Origin: Actinomycetales bacterium
GTDB lineage: Bacteria; Actinomycetota; Actinomycetes; Mycobacteriales; Micromonosporaceae
Direction: 5' to 3'
DNA: 64,000 nucleotides
Assembly (NCBI GenBank): GCA_002919305.1
Contig: PKFB01000024.1
Coordinates: 1-64,000 of the forward strand
Positions 16,910-25,628 of the stretch are shown here, piece by piece. Both the position numbers and the translations under genes were made by a program. Each line of letters begins with the position of its first letter. The stretch's first letter is position 1. Below the pieces are notes generated by a model. That model did no database searches. It was given only the letters and a program-made list of their open reading frames with translations, and was not told the origin of the DNA.

Positions 16910-17401
16910 ATGGGGCATGTGGTGACCGACGGCCGGCTGGTGATCAGGCCAGACTCGGCCTGGCGGCGGCCGATCGTACCGCTGGCGGGATTGCTGTTGC
17001 TGGCGGCGGTGGCGGTCCCGGCGTACATGGTGCTGTTCACCGACCGAGGGGCGAGCGCCTCTTTGGTCTTCTGGCTGCTGGCACCGATGGCCGTGGGGGC
17101 GTGCGCGTTGTGGCTCATCTTCGCGGTCTTCGACAAGAGTCGACGGGCCGTGATCATCGGGGGCGATGGGCTGCGTCTGCGCTACGGCTTCACCGAACAC
17201 TGGTACGCCTGGCCTGATGTGCGGGAGATCGAGGTGCGGCCCCGCCCAGGCAAGGGGGGATCTCTGGCGCTGTGGCTGCGTCTGGCCACGGGGAGCGGCC
17301 AGATCGTGCTCCGCCCGCTGGACGCGCGGGTGGGGCAACGGGCGGCCCAGACGATCGCCGAGTTCGGCGCTCCCCACGGAGTGAAGGTGTTCCTGGCCTG
17401 A
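16910..17401 (+). CDS. PH-like-domain membrane protein
   Basis: About 163 residues: two transmembrane segments (about residues 22-42, IVPLAGLLLLAAVAVPAYMV, and 54-75) followed by a soluble domain beginning RAVIIGGDGLRLRYGFTEHWYAWPDVREIEVRPRPG, a layout typical of actinobacterial bPH-family membrane proteins. Start uncertain: ATG 16910, ATG 16901 and GTG 16922 are all possible, the last with a GGGG six bases upstream. Divergent from the DUF3043 gene with a very short shared promoter region. Function unknown. Confidence 0.72.
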   Translation: MGHVVTDGRLVIRPDSAWRRPIVPLAGLLLLAAVAVPAYMVLFTDRGASASLVFWLLAPMAVGACALWLIFAVFDKSRRAVIIGGDGLRLRYGFTEHWYAWPDVREIEVRPRPGKGGSLALWLRLATGSGQIVLRPLDARVGQRAAQTIAEFGAPHGVKVFLA

Positions 17402-17427
17402 CGCCTCGAGTTCCCCGCGCGAGATAG

Positions 17428-17453
17428 CTGGTTCATGAATATCTGGTTCATGA
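17428..17453. repeat. 11-bp direct repeat upstream of the quinone oxidoreductase
   Basis: CTGGTTCATGA occurs at 17428-17438 and again at 17443-17453, a 15-bp periodicity, 155-180 bases before the qor start in an AT-richer stretch. Could be a pair of regulator half-sites or a simple duplication. Confidence 0.5.
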
Positions 17454-17607
17454 GTTGTATCGCGAGGGGGATTTATGAAGGAAACACCCGATCAGCAGAT
17501 AGTGAACATCCAGTCGATCTTGTGCAAATAGCGAATATTAGGCGTGAGTGGTAGCGTTCTCCCAGGCCTTCCTCATAGGGTGCGGTAGCGCTTCGTGAGG
17601 AGGTCGC

Positions 17608-18576
17608 ATGCGCGCGGTGACGATACGCGGGCACGGAGGGCCGGAGGTGCTCACCCTGGAAGAGGTGGAGCAGCCACGGCCAGGGCCCCATGACGCAGTG
17701 GTGGAGGTCACCGTGAGCGGGGTCAATTTCATCGACGTCTACCACCGAACTGGGATGTACACGGCGGCGTTGCCTTTTATCCCGGGCGTCGAGGCGGTCG
17801 GCGTCGTTCGAGAGGTCGGCGATCAGGTCACGCAGGTACGGGTGGGTGACCGGGTCGGCTGGGTGAAGATCCTGGGAGGGTACGCCGAGCGGGCGGTGAT
17901 CCCCGCCGAACGATTGATTCCGCTGTCGCCGTGGGTGAAGGACGAGGAAGCGGCGGCGGTGCTTCTCCAAGGCATCACTGCTCATTACCTGACACACGAC
18001 ACCTACCGCATCAAGCCGGGGGATACCGCCCTGGTTCACGCCGCCGCCGGCGGGTTGGGCATGCTGCTGACCCAGGTGATCAAACTTCGCGGTGGTCGGG
18101 TGATCGGGACGGTCTCCAGCCCGGAGAAGGAGAAGCAGGCACGGGAGGCTGGAGCCGACGACGTGATCCGCTACACCGAGGTGGATTTCGCCGCGGAGGT
18201 GCGGCGGCTCACCGGCGGTGAAGGGGTGGCAGTGGTGTACGACGGCGTGGGGCGGGCGACGTTCGAAGGCAGCCTGGCCAGCCTGCGTCGCTGCGGGGTA
18301 CTGGCGCTCTACGGGCAAGCCAGCGGGCCGGTCTCCGCCGTATCACCGAGTGAGTTGGCCCAGGCGGGGTCGGTTTATCTGACCCGACCTCGTTTGAGTC
18401 ATCACATCGCGACCCGTGCTGAGCTGTTGGGGCGGTCAACAGCCGTGCTGAACTGGGTGAGCAGTGGTCAGCTCCAGGTTCATATCGGGGGACGGTACTC
18501 ACTGGAGCAGGCGGCTGTTGCGCATCAGGCCCTGCAGGGCCGGCACAGCGTCGGCAAGCTCCTGCTGTATCCATAG
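17608..18576 (+). CDS. qor: NADPH:quinone oxidoreductase (zeta-crystallin-like, MDR family)
   Basis: 322 residues. ATG at 17608 with GAGGAGG upstream. The N-terminal GroES-like domain has FIDVYHRTGMY and PGVEAVGVV with no zinc ligands, as in quinone reductases; the Rossmann domain has ALVHAAAGGLGMLLTQ, then a VVYDGVGRATFEGSL segment and the C-terminal YSLEQAAVAHQALQGRHSVGKLLL signature. It reduces quinones or enones with NADPH. Stands alone; a perfect 16-bp inverted repeat follows the stop. Confidence 0.9.
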   Translation: MRAVTIRGHGGPEVLTLEEVEQPRPGPHDAVVEVTVSGVNFIDVYHRTGMYTAALPFIPGVEAVGVVREVGDQVTQVRVGDRVGWVKILGGYAERAVIPAERLIPLSPWVKDEEAAAVLLQGITAHYLTHDTYRIKPGDTALVHAAAGGLGMLLTQVIKLRGGRVIGTVSSPEKEKQAREAGADDVIRYTEVDFAAEVRRLTGGEGVAVVYDGVGRATFEGSLASLRRCGVLALYGQASGPVSAVSPSELAQAGSVYLTRPRLSHHIATRAELLGRSTAVLNWVSSGQLQVHIGGRYSLEQAAVAHQALQGRHSVGKLLLYP

Positions 18577-18603
18577 ACGCGTACGCGTACCCACACGTCA
18601 TCC

Positions 18604-18654
18604 GTGATCTTCCGCGGCGGGCGTCTGACGCTGGGCCACGCCGCGGAAGATCAC
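18604..18654. terminator. bidirectional terminator between qor and murA
   Basis: Perfect 16-bp inverted repeat GTGATCTTCCGCGGCG (18604-18619) and its complement (18639-18654), with a 19-base loop, between two convergent genes. Confidence 0.75.
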
Positions 18655-18731
18655 ATCACCCAGAAGCTCACAGCGACTTAAAGGGGCCAGCCCACAGAGG
18701 TGAGGAGCGGTGGGGATCTGACCGGAAGCCG

Positions 18732-20057
18732 TCAGGGACGTTCGATGTGGGCGCCGAGAGCGGTGAGCTTGGCCTCGAAATCCTCATAACCGCGGTTGAT
18801 CAAGCTGACCCCGTACACCCGGGAGGTGCCCTCCGCGGCCAGCGCCGCGATGAAGTGGCTGAAACCACCCCGCAGGTCCGGGATCTCCAGATCCGCCGCG
18901 TGCAGTTTGCTCGGGCCCGAGATTACAGCGGAGTGCAGGAAATTGCGCTGCCCGAACCGGCACGGGGTCGAGCCCAGGCATTCCCGATACAGCTGGATCG
19001 TGGCCCCCATTTTGACCAGGGCCTCGGTGAACCCGAAACGCTGTTCGTACACGGTCTCGTGCACGATCGACAGCCCACGCGCTTGAGTGAGCGCCACCAC
19101 CAGCGGCTGCTGCCAGTCGGTCATCAAGCCCGGGTGGACGTCGGTCTCTAACGCCACCGCCCGCAGCTCACCACCCGGGTGCCAGAACCGGATGCCGCCC
19201 TCCGGGGAGTCGTCCACCTCGAAGGCGCCCCCGATGGTGCGGAAGACGTTGAGGAAGGTGCTCATGTCCACCTGGCGGGCGCCGCGTACATACACGTCTC
19301 CGTGGGTGGCGAGCGCCGCACACGCCCAGCTGGCGGCCTCCAGCCGGTCCGGCAACGGACGGTGCCGGTACCCGCTCAGGCTGGGGACGCCCTCGATCCG
19401 CAGCACCCGGTCGGTGTGCACATTGATGATCGCGCCCATCTTCTGCAGGACGCAGATCAGATCGATGATCTCCGGCTCGACCGCGGCGTTACGCAGCTCA
19501 GTGGTGCCCTCGGCACGCACCGCGGTGAGCAGCACCTGCTCGGTGGCGCCGACACTGGGGTAGGGGAGGGTGAGCTTGGCGCCTCGCAGGCCACGCGGCG
19601 CCGCGATGTGCAACCCTTCGGGGGTTTTATCGACGACCGCGCCGAACTCCCGCAGCGCGTTGAGGTGGAAGTCGATCGGCCTGTCGCCGATGCGGCAGCC
19701 GCCCAGGTTGGGGATGAAGGCGCGCCCGAGGCGGTGCAACAGTGGACCGCAGAACAGGATCGGGATTCGGCTGGAACCGGCGTGCACGTTGATCTCATCG
19801 ACGTTGGCCTCTTCCACATTGGAAGGGTCGAAGATCAGTTCGCCGTCGGGTCCTTCGCTGACCCTGACCCCGTGCAGCTCCAGCAGGCCACGGACCACTT
19901 CGACATCCCGAATACGGGGAACGTCATACAGCCGGCTTTCCGACTCACCTAGCAGCGCGGCCACCATGGCCTTACTGACCAGGTTTTTCGCACCACGTAC
20001 CCGGATCTCACCGTGCAGCGGTGTGCCGCCATGCACGACGAGGACGTCGTCGGTCAT
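18732..20057 (-). CDS. murA: UDP-N-acetylglucosamine 1-carboxyvinyltransferase
   Basis: 441 residues; transfers enolpyruvate from PEP to UDP-GlcNAc, the first committed step of peptidoglycan synthesis. The N-terminus has GGTPLHGEIRVRGAKN (substrate-binding Lys-Asn), and NLGGCRIGDRPIDFHLNAL carries the active-site Cys, so fosfomycin sensitivity would be expected. LPYPSVGATEQVLL and the C-terminal LRGGFSHFIAALAAEG are standard. ATG at 20057 with GAGGGG eight bases upstream; the frame is open 15 codons further. Actinobacteria often have more than one MurA-like gene and this may be one of two. Confidence 0.92.
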   Translation of the reverse strand: MTDDVLVVHGGTPLHGEIRVRGAKNLVSKAMVAALLGESESRLYDVPRIRDVEVVRGLLELHGVRVSEGPDGELIFDPSNVEEANVDEINVHAGSSRIPILFCGPLLHRLGRAFIPNLGGCRIGDRPIDFHLNALREFGAVVDKTPEGLHIAAPRGLRGAKLTLPYPSVGATEQVLLTAVRAEGTTELRNAAVEPEIIDLICVLQKMGAIINVHTDRVLRIEGVPSLSGYRHRPLPDRLEAASWACAALATHGDVYVRGARQVDMSTFLNVFRTIGGAFEVDDSPEGGIRFWHPGGELRAVALETDVHPGLMTDWQQPLVVALTQARGLSIVHETVYEQRFGFTEALVKMGATIQLYRECLGSTPCRFGQRNFLHSAVISGPSKLHAADLEIPDLRGGFSHFIAALAAEGTSRVYGVSLINRGYEDFEAKLTALGAHIERP

Positions 20058-20456
20058 CGCTGTCCCCTCGCTTGTCGGGAAATTTCTGGATCCTGTGATC
20101 ACGGGTGTCTTGTGAGGGCGTTCGGGCGGTCCGCGGAGCGAGGATAGCCCTTACCCCACCGGCGCGGGGTGCACACTCAGTTATCGGACAGTGGGGTAAG
20201 TCCTTCGCGAAGGACATCGTCGTCGTCCTGTCACATTTACCCCCACTGCAGTTCCCGCCCGGCTGCTCGTCCAGTGTCGCGCCGGGGCGTACGTCGCAAC
20301 CGTCCACCCCCGGTGTTCAACCTGCGGGACTACGGTGATCGGTTACTGATACTCCCCGAAGATCCGGATTTGCGGCTCAATTGATGAGGGAAAGATCACG
20401 AAAGAGGAGCGGGTGGGGCGGCGGGGGGAGCGACGTGAGGCGGTTCACTAGGGGAC
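20058..20456. promoter_or_regulatory. divergent murA/glycerate-kinase intergenic region with nested inverted repeats
   Basis: 399 bases without a credible gene. It holds a 16-bp perfect palindrome GTCCTTCGCGAAGGAC (20200-20215) nested inside a second inverted repeat, CAGTGGGGTAA (20189-20199) against TTACCCCCACTG (20237-20248; one extra C). The arms flank the palindrome asymmetrically. It must contain the promoters of both divergent genes; the dyads are candidate operators or leader structures of murA, whose start lies 130-190 bases away. Confidence 0.55.
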
Positions 20457-21578
20457 ATGCGTGTGGTGATCTGCCCGGACAAGTTCGCGGGCACCCTGTC
20501 GGCTCCTCAGGCGGCCTCAGCGATCGCGGATGGTTGGTCCTCCGCGGCACCCACCGATGAATTGATCAGCCGCCCTCTGGCCGACGGAGGGCCTGGATTC
20601 ATCGACGTCCTCGCCGACAGCCTCGAGGGCGAACGCATCCCGGTGTCCACCTGCGACCCGCTCGGCAGACCCGTCGATGGCGCCGTCTTCGTCACCAGGG
20701 ACGGAACGGCGTATGTCGAAAGCGCCCAGGCCTGCGGGCTGCATCTGCTCACCCCCGAGGAGCGGGACCCCAAGCGGACGACGTCGTACGGTCTGGGCGT
20801 ACTGCTCGTCGCCGCTGTCGAGACCGGGGCGCGGACGGTCGTCATCGGTCTGGGCGGCTCAGCCACCAACGATGGTGGGGCCGGGATGCTCACGGCCTTG
20901 GGGGTCACGCCTCTCGATGAGGCGGGGATGGCGTTGCCCTACGGGGGCGCGGCATTGGCGTTCTGCCACCGGTTGGTCGGCCTGCCCCGGCTCCGACAGG
21001 TGACGCTGGTGGCCGCCACCGACGTGGACAACCCGCTGACCGGCCTCCACGGCGCCTCAGCGGTCTTCGGGCCCCAGAAGGGCGCCACCCGCGAGGATGT
21101 GCTCACACTCGACGCCGCGTTGGAGCACTTCGCCGGGATCCTGGAGCGGGACCTACCAGGCTGCCCGCAGGGGATCGCACAGCTGCCCGGGGCCGGGGCA
21201 GCCGGAGGGATCGGGGCCGCGCTGTTGGCGCTCGGGGCTCGTCGGGAGTCGGGTCTGGGACTGGTACGCCGACTCGTCGGATTAGACCGGGCGGTGGCGG
21301 AGGCTGACCTGGTGATCACCGGGGAGGGCAGCTTCGACTTCTCCTCCCTCCGCGGCAAAGTGACGGCCGGCGTGGCGGAGGTGGCCACCGAGCACGGCGT
21401 ACCCTGCCTGGTCCTCGCCGGTCGTGTCGAGATCAGCCGCCGGGAGGCCGCCGCGGCCGGGATCACCGCCGCCTACGGGCTGGTTGACCAGCCGGGAGGC
21501 CCGGAGCGCGCGCTGGCCGAACCGGCCGCCGCGTTGCGGGACATGGCTGCTCGAGTAGCCGCCGGGTGGAGCCGGTGA
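20457..21578 (+). CDS. glxK: glycerate kinase
   Basis: 373 residues, the usual length of GlxK/GarK-type kinases that phosphorylate D-glycerate to 2- or 3-phosphoglycerate. Characteristic segments: CPDKFAGTLSAPQAASAIADGW at the N-terminus, PLADGGPGFIDVL, RDPKRTTSYGLGVLL, GLGGSATNDGGAGML (phosphate-binding) and LVITGEGSFDFSSLRGK. ATG at 20457 with AGGGG very close upstream. A glycerate kinase also precedes the erpA/adoK cluster in Mycobacterium, as recalled, so the position is conserved. Confidence 0.9.
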   Translation: MRVVICPDKFAGTLSAPQAASAIADGWSSAAPTDELISRPLADGGPGFIDVLADSLEGERIPVSTCDPLGRPVDGAVFVTRDGTAYVESAQACGLHLLTPEERDPKRTTSYGLGVLLVAAVETGARTVVIGLGGSATNDGGAGMLTALGVTPLDEAGMALPYGGAALAFCHRLVGLPRLRQVTLVAATDVDNPLTGLHGASAVFGPQKGATREDVLTLDAALEHFAGILERDLPGCPQGIAQLPGAGAAGGIGAALLALGARRESGLGLVRRLVGLDRAVAEADLVITGEGSFDFSSLRGKVTAGVAEVATEHGVPCLVLAGRVEISRREAAAAGITAAYGLVDQPGGPERALAEPAAALRDMAARVAAGWSR

Positions 21579-21723
21579 TCCTACCCAACACCGGAGGGAG
21601 ACAGATCACCCCTCTGGTCGGTGTGAGTGTGCGAACATGGGGAATGGCGCTAGGGGTAAACCTGTTCGCCTGGATGGGACACCTGACTACCCCGGCAAAC
21701 AATCTGGCACGAGGAGCAACCAC

Positions 21724-22086
21724 GTGACTGTTCAGCAGACCACCGAGCAGACCGAGCAGAGCCGCAGCATCGTGCTTACCGCTGCCGCCGCTGAGAAGGT
21801 CAAGGCTCTGCTCGCTCAGGAAGGCCGCGACGATCTGCGCCTGCGGGTGGCGGTGCAGCCGGGGGGTTGTTCCGGGCTGCGCTACCAGCTCTTTTTCGAT
21901 GAGCGTTCGCTGGACGGGGACGTCGTGGATGACTACGACGGCTTTGAGGTCGTTGTAGACCGGATGAGCCTGCCGTACCTCACGGGCGCCACGATCGACT
22001 TCGTGGACCAGATCGACCGCCAGGGCTTCACCATCGACAACCCCAACGCCACGGGTTCGTGCGCCTGCGGCGACTCCTTCCACTGA
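21724..22086 (+). CDS. erpA: iron-sulphur cluster insertion protein (ErpA/HesB family)
   Basis: 120 residues. GTG at 21724 with GAGGAG eight bases upstream; the frame is open further but without support. The three conserved cysteines are present: QPGGCSGLRYQL and the C-terminal GSCACGDSFH. A-type carriers deliver Fe-S clusters to apoproteins; the downstream respiratory genes include an Fe-S client (Rieske). The short N-terminal extension (TVQQTTEQTEQS) is typical of actinobacterial members. A terminator hairpin follows at 22207. Confidence 0.93.
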   Translation: MTVQQTTEQTEQSRSIVLTAAAAEKVKALLAQEGRDDLRLRVAVQPGGCSGLRYQLFFDERSLDGDVVDDYDGFEVVVDRMSLPYLTGATIDFVDQIDRQGFTIDNPNATGSCACGDSFH

Positions 22087-22206
22087 TCCTGGGTCTTTTA
22101 CACCGTCATCAACGAACAAGCCGCGGACCTTACCCATGGATCCCGGACACGGATCCGCTACCCGATCGGTCCTGTCGGTCGGGAACGTGTCTTTTGAGGT
22201 TTTTGG

Positions 22207-22254
22207 AGGCCGCGTACCGCAGTGAGCAGATATCGACACTGGGGTACGCGGCCT
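22207..22254 (+). terminator. terminator hairpin after erpA
   Basis: Perfect 12-bp stem AGGCCGCGTACC / GGTACGCGGCCT (22207-22218 with 22243-22254), 24-base loop, followed by TTG. Lies 120 bases after the erpA stop. Confidence 0.65.
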
Positions 22255-22345
22255 TTGACCTGCCGGTGACCACCGAGTTGATGGATTCTCGAGTGGTAAC
22301 GGGTACTCTGGCGCGGCCTTGTTCTCCGTTGACCAGGGGTTTGGA

Positions 22346-23323
22346 ATGAAGATCGCAGTCACGGGCTCGATTGCCACCGACCATTTGATGCACTTCCCCG
22401 GCAGGTTCGTCGAGCAGCTGATCCCCGATCAACTCCACAGAGTCTCCCTGTCATTCCTGGTGGACGACCTGGTGGTGCGTCGGGGTGGCGTGGCGGCCAA
22501 CATCGCGTTCGGTATGGCCCAGCTGGGGCTGCGTTCAACCCTGATCGGCGCGGTCGGAGCAGACTTCGACGACTACCGCTCCTGGCTGGAACGGCACGGG
22601 GTGGACTGCGAATCAGTGCACGTCTCCGAGGTGGCGCACACCGCGCGTTTCGTCTGCACCACCGACGATGACCTCAACCAGATCGCCTCTTTCTATGCGG
22701 GGGCGATGACCGAGGCGCGCAACATCGAACTGTGGCCCACCGCCGAACGGATCGGCGGACTGGACCTGGTGGTGATCAGCGCTAACGACCCTGAGGCGAT
22801 GCTGCGGCACGCCGAGGAGTGCCGGCAACGCGGCTACCCCTTCGCCGCCGACCCCTCACAGCAACTCGCCCGCATGGACGGCGCCGATGTGCTCCGTCTG
22901 ATCGAGGGAGCGGACTACCTGCTCAGCAACGACTATGAGAAGGGGTTGCTTGAGAACAAGTGCGGCCTGTCCGACGCGGAGGTCCTTGACCTGGTCCGCA
23001 TCCGGGTGACCACCCTCGGCAAGCACGGGGTCGAGATCACCGGCAAGGAGATCGAGCGGATCCACGTCCCCAGCGTCCCGAACGTCAACCCTCAGGACCC
23101 GACGGGAGTTGGTGACGGGTTCCGGGCCGGTTTCTTCGCCGGGCTGTCGTGGGGGTTGTCCCTGGAACGCGCCGCGCAGGTGGGCAACCTGCTGGCGGCT
23201 TTCGTGCTGGAGACGGTCGGCACCCAGGAGTACACCATCAAGCCCAACGAGTTCTGCGAGCGCCTGGCTGAGGTCTACGGACCGGAGTGCGCGGCCGAGG
23301 TCGAACCGCATCTACCTGCGTGA
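22346..23323 (+). CDS. adoK: PfkB-family sugar/nucleoside kinase, adenosine-kinase-like
   Basis: 325 residues. N-terminus MKIAVTGSIATDHLMHFPGRF; VRRGGVAANIAFGMAQLG is PfkB signature 1, and DPTGVGDGFRAGFFAGL near residue 250 is signature 2 with the catalytic Asp. The sequence and its position between the ErpA homologue and ctaC match mycobacterial adenosine kinase (Rv2202c, also called cbhK); related actinobacterial genes are annotated as ribokinases. The nine codons upstream of ATG 22346 are open but AGGGG and GGA lie just before this ATG. Adenosine is the likeliest substrate but not proven by sequence. Confidence 0.82.
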   Translation: MKIAVTGSIATDHLMHFPGRFVEQLIPDQLHRVSLSFLVDDLVVRRGGVAANIAFGMAQLGLRSTLIGAVGADFDDYRSWLERHGVDCESVHVSEVAHTARFVCTTDDDLNQIASFYAGAMTEARNIELWPTAERIGGLDLVVISANDPEAMLRHAEECRQRGYPFAADPSQQLARMDGADVLRLIEGADYLLSNDYEKGLLENKCGLSDAEVLDLVRIRVTTLGKHGVEITGKEIERIHVPSVPNVNPQDPTGVGDGFRAGFFAGLSWGLSLERAAQVGNLLAAFVLETVGTQEYTIKPNEFCERLAEVYGPECAAEVEPHLPA

Positions 23324-23478
23324 TCCAGGGCGGTTACCTGAACCCCCGTCCAGGGATGTGTAGTCAATCGAGTAGTCTCGCCTGCGGTGGTGACTGTGAC
23401 TGTGCGGTCGCCACCAAACGGTGGCCGTAATCCTCACGGCCACCCGGCGAGGCAGCCCGTTGAGGAAGGCAGGCGCAG

Positions 23479-24363
23479 GTGGTCGCAGGTCCGTCACTTT
23501 CGACCCGTACCCGTCGTTCCTGGTCACGGGGGGTCAGCCTGGCCGTGACGGCCGCTTTCACGCTGGTGGCGCTGTCCGGCTGCTCGTTCTCCGACGTTTT
23601 CGCCTTCGGCTGGCCGGAAGGCATCACCCCTCAAGCCGAACGCATGTATGACATGTGGGTCGGTTCGGTGATCGCCGCGCTTGTCGTTGGCGTGTTCGTG
23701 TGGGGTCTGATCTTCTGGTGTGTGGTGCGCTACCGCAAGCGCGGTTCAGAGCTGCCACCCCAAACTCGTTACAACCTGCCGCTGGAGATCCTCTACACGG
23801 TGGCGCCGTTCCTGGTGATTGCCGTCCTGTTCTACTACACGGCGATCATCCAGAGCTACGTCGACGAGACCAGCGAGGATCCCGACGTCACTGTCGAGGT
23901 GGTGGGCTTCCAGTGGAACTGGGAGTTCATCTACACCGGCACTGAGGGCCCCGACGGAGAACCCATCTCGACCCTGGGAACCGACGACTACATCCCAGTC
24001 CTGGTGCTTCCGGCTAACCGGACGGTCCAGTTCATCGAGACCAGCCCGGACGTCATTCACTCTTTCTGGGTGCCCGAGCTGCTGTTCAAGCGGGACGTGA
24101 TCCCCGGCTACGAGAACCGGTTTGAGGTGACACTCCAAGAGGAGGGCGCCTACGTGGGCCGGTGTGCGGAGCTGTGCGGTACCTACCACGCCCAGATGAA
24201 CTTCGAGCTTCGGGTGGTCAGCTGGGAGGAGTACCAGCAGTTCCTGGAGTTGAGGGCCGAAGGCGCCAGCACGCCAGAAGCGTTGGAGGCGATCGGCGAG
24301 GAGCCCTACGCCGTCACGACCCGTCCGTTCGACACCGAGCGCGATTCGCGCGAAGCATCCTGA
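23479..24363 (+). CDS. ctaC: cytochrome c oxidase subunit II (lipoprotein)
   Basis: 294 residues. GTG at 23479 with AGGAAGG upstream. N-terminal signal with lipobox ALSG-Cys35; two transmembrane helices (about 55-80 and 105-125); periplasmic cupredoxin domain with the CuA ligands in SPDVIHSFWVP (His) and CAELCGTYHAQM (Cys, Glu, Cys, His, Met). It takes electrons from the diheme cytochrome c of the bc1 complex and passes them to subunit I. Ten bases separate it from ctaF; ctaD, often between them, is absent from the window. Confidence 0.95.
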   Translation: MVAGPSLSTRTRRSWSRGVSLAVTAAFTLVALSGCSFSDVFAFGWPEGITPQAERMYDMWVGSVIAALVVGVFVWGLIFWCVVRYRKRGSELPPQTRYNLPLEILYTVAPFLVIAVLFYYTAIIQSYVDETSEDPDVTVEVVGFQWNWEFIYTGTEGPDGEPISTLGTDDYIPVLVLPANRTVQFIETSPDVIHSFWVPELLFKRDVIPGYENRFEVTLQEEGAYVGRCAELCGTYHAQMNFELRVVSWEEYQQFLELRAEGASTPEALEAIGEEPYAVTTRPFDTERDSREAS

Positions 24364-24373
24364 GAGTGAACCG

Positions 24374-24799
24374 ATGAGAACCGAGGCGCGGATCTTCAAT
24401 CTTGTCGCGATGTTCTTGTTCCTCGCGGCGGGAACGTACGCGTGGTGGACCGACGCCGAAATGGGCGAGGTCGACCTCATCGGGACCGTGGTCCTGATCC
24501 TCTCCGGGGTGCTGCTGGCCATGTGCGGCCTGTACTTCGGCTTCATCGCGCGTCGTATCGACCCTCGTCCCGAGGACCGGCCTGACGGTGAGATCGCTGA
24601 GGGCGCCGGCGAGATCGGCTTCTTCAGCCCCGGGAGCTACTGGCCGCTGGGACTGGCCCTCGCCGTCATCGTGGCTGGTGTTGGGGTCGTCTACTGGTGG
24701 CTGTGGCTGATCGCTCTCGGCCTGCTCGCCGTCATCATGGCGGCTGGTGGACTGCTGTTCGAGTACTACACCGGTACTCGGCGAGGCGTTCACGAGTGA
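24374..24799 (+). CDS. ctaF: actinobacterial cytochrome c oxidase subunit IV
   Basis: 141 residues, starting MRTEARIFNLVAMFLFLAA. Four predicted transmembrane segments: LVAMFLFLAAGTYAWW, DLIGTVVLILSGVLLAMCGL, PLGLALAVIVAGVGVVYWWL and LLAVIMAAGGLLFEYY, with the PRPEDRPDGEIAEGAGEIGFFSPGS loop between helices 2 and 3 typical of CtaF. It is a small structural subunit of the aa3 oxidase specific to actinobacteria. Immediately downstream of ctaC and followed by a strong terminator. Confidence 0.93.
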   Translation: MRTEARIFNLVAMFLFLAAGTYAWWTDAEMGEVDLIGTVVLILSGVLLAMCGLYFGFIARRIDPRPEDRPDGEIAEGAGEIGFFSPGSYWPLGLALAVIVAGVGVVYWWLWLIALGLLAVIMAAGGLLFEYYTGTRRGVHE

Positions 24800-24850
24800 G
24801 GCCGTAGAGGCGGAAGGACACCGCGTTTTAAGGACATAGGAACGCAAACA

Positions 24851-24904
24851 ACAGGGGTACGCCCACCGTGACGGCGTGTCATGCCGCGGTGGGCGTACCC
24901 CTGT
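24851..24904 (+). terminator. terminator after ctaC-ctaF
   Basis: Perfect 18-bp inverted repeat ACAGGGGTACGCCCACCG (24851-24868) and its complement (24887-24904), 18-base loop, followed by TT. 52 bases after the ctaF stop. Confidence 0.8.
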
Positions 24905-25026
24905 TTGGTACGCCGTGCCGTCACCCTCATCCTCACCCTCATCCATGGGTGAGGCGCCGCCCGCACCAGCAGCGACATGCCCACCTCACCATGGGCGGGC
25001 GCCGTGGGCCGACACAGCGTCGGTGC

Positions 25027-25356
25027 TCAAAGGGTCAGGGCAGAGATGATGTCCACTTGACCGCCGAAGTCGTCAGGACCGCCGAAGCCGCCATCGGTGC
25101 CTGTCTGCTCGGAGGATGGGGTGGTCTCAGACGCATCAATCACCTGCACGTTGGCGGTCTCGACACCGCAGGCGTCATAGTGCGCCATCTGAGACCTGAG
25201 TAACAGTGAGCCGAGTCCGACACTCGTGCTGAGGTACAGCAGCGAGTGCAGCGGATAGACCGCGTCAAGCCGTCGGACCTCCTCGCTGTGGGCGCTCTGG
25301 GCGAGGGCGGCCCGCCGCCGCCGTGCGTCAAGCAGCCAATCCAGATCACGCGGCAT
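25027..25356 (-). CDS. hypothetical protein, 109 aa
   Basis: ATG at 25356 has GGGAGGT four bases upstream, which decides this start over longer open versions. The protein begins MPRDLDWLLDARRRRAALA, has a hydrophobic central stretch (PLHSLLYLSTSVGLGSLLL), and ends with a Gly/Ser/Thr/Asp-rich tail (SSEQTGTDGGFGGPDDFGG). No family recognised. It sits alone between ctaF and trpD, convergent with ctaF. Possibly membrane-associated. Confidence rests on the ribosome site and coding bias. Confidence 0.55.
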   Translation of the reverse strand: MPRDLDWLLDARRRRAALAQSAHSEEVRRLDAVYPLHSLLYLSTSVGLGSLLLRSQMAHYDACGVETANVQVIDASETTPSSEQTGTDGGFGGPDDFGGQVDIISALTL

Positions 25357-25540
25357 ATAAACCTCCCACGCCGCTGCGTGCGGACCTGACAGGGGAATCG
25401 GCTCCGAGCGCGATGCCACCGTTCCCACCAAACCGCCCACCGGGTCCGGCTTTATGTCCGTCCTGACAAGGCAGCCGCTCACAGGCTGACACACCAGTGC
25501 AAGGTAACCGGCAAAGCCCAATTGTCACGTGAGAAACACC

Positions 25541-25574
25541 CCCGCCCGACCGTGCCACAGCACGGCCGGGCGGT
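25541..25574 (-). terminator. hairpin downstream of trpD
   Basis: CGCCCGACCGTG (25543-25554) pairs with CACGGCCGGGCG (25561-25572) with one mismatch and a six-base loop. Lies 55-90 bases past the trpD stop on the minus strand and upstream of the 109-aa gene. Confidence 0.6.
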
Positions 25575-25628
25575 GTGGGAATTGCTCTGTCCTGGCGTGT
25601 CCTGTGTTTTCGTACGTCCGGCGCGGTT

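Noticed and set aside
16841..17377. Extension of the DUF3043 frame to 17377
   Set aside because: It is antisense to the PH-like membrane protein and has Gln/His/Arg-rich shadow composition.
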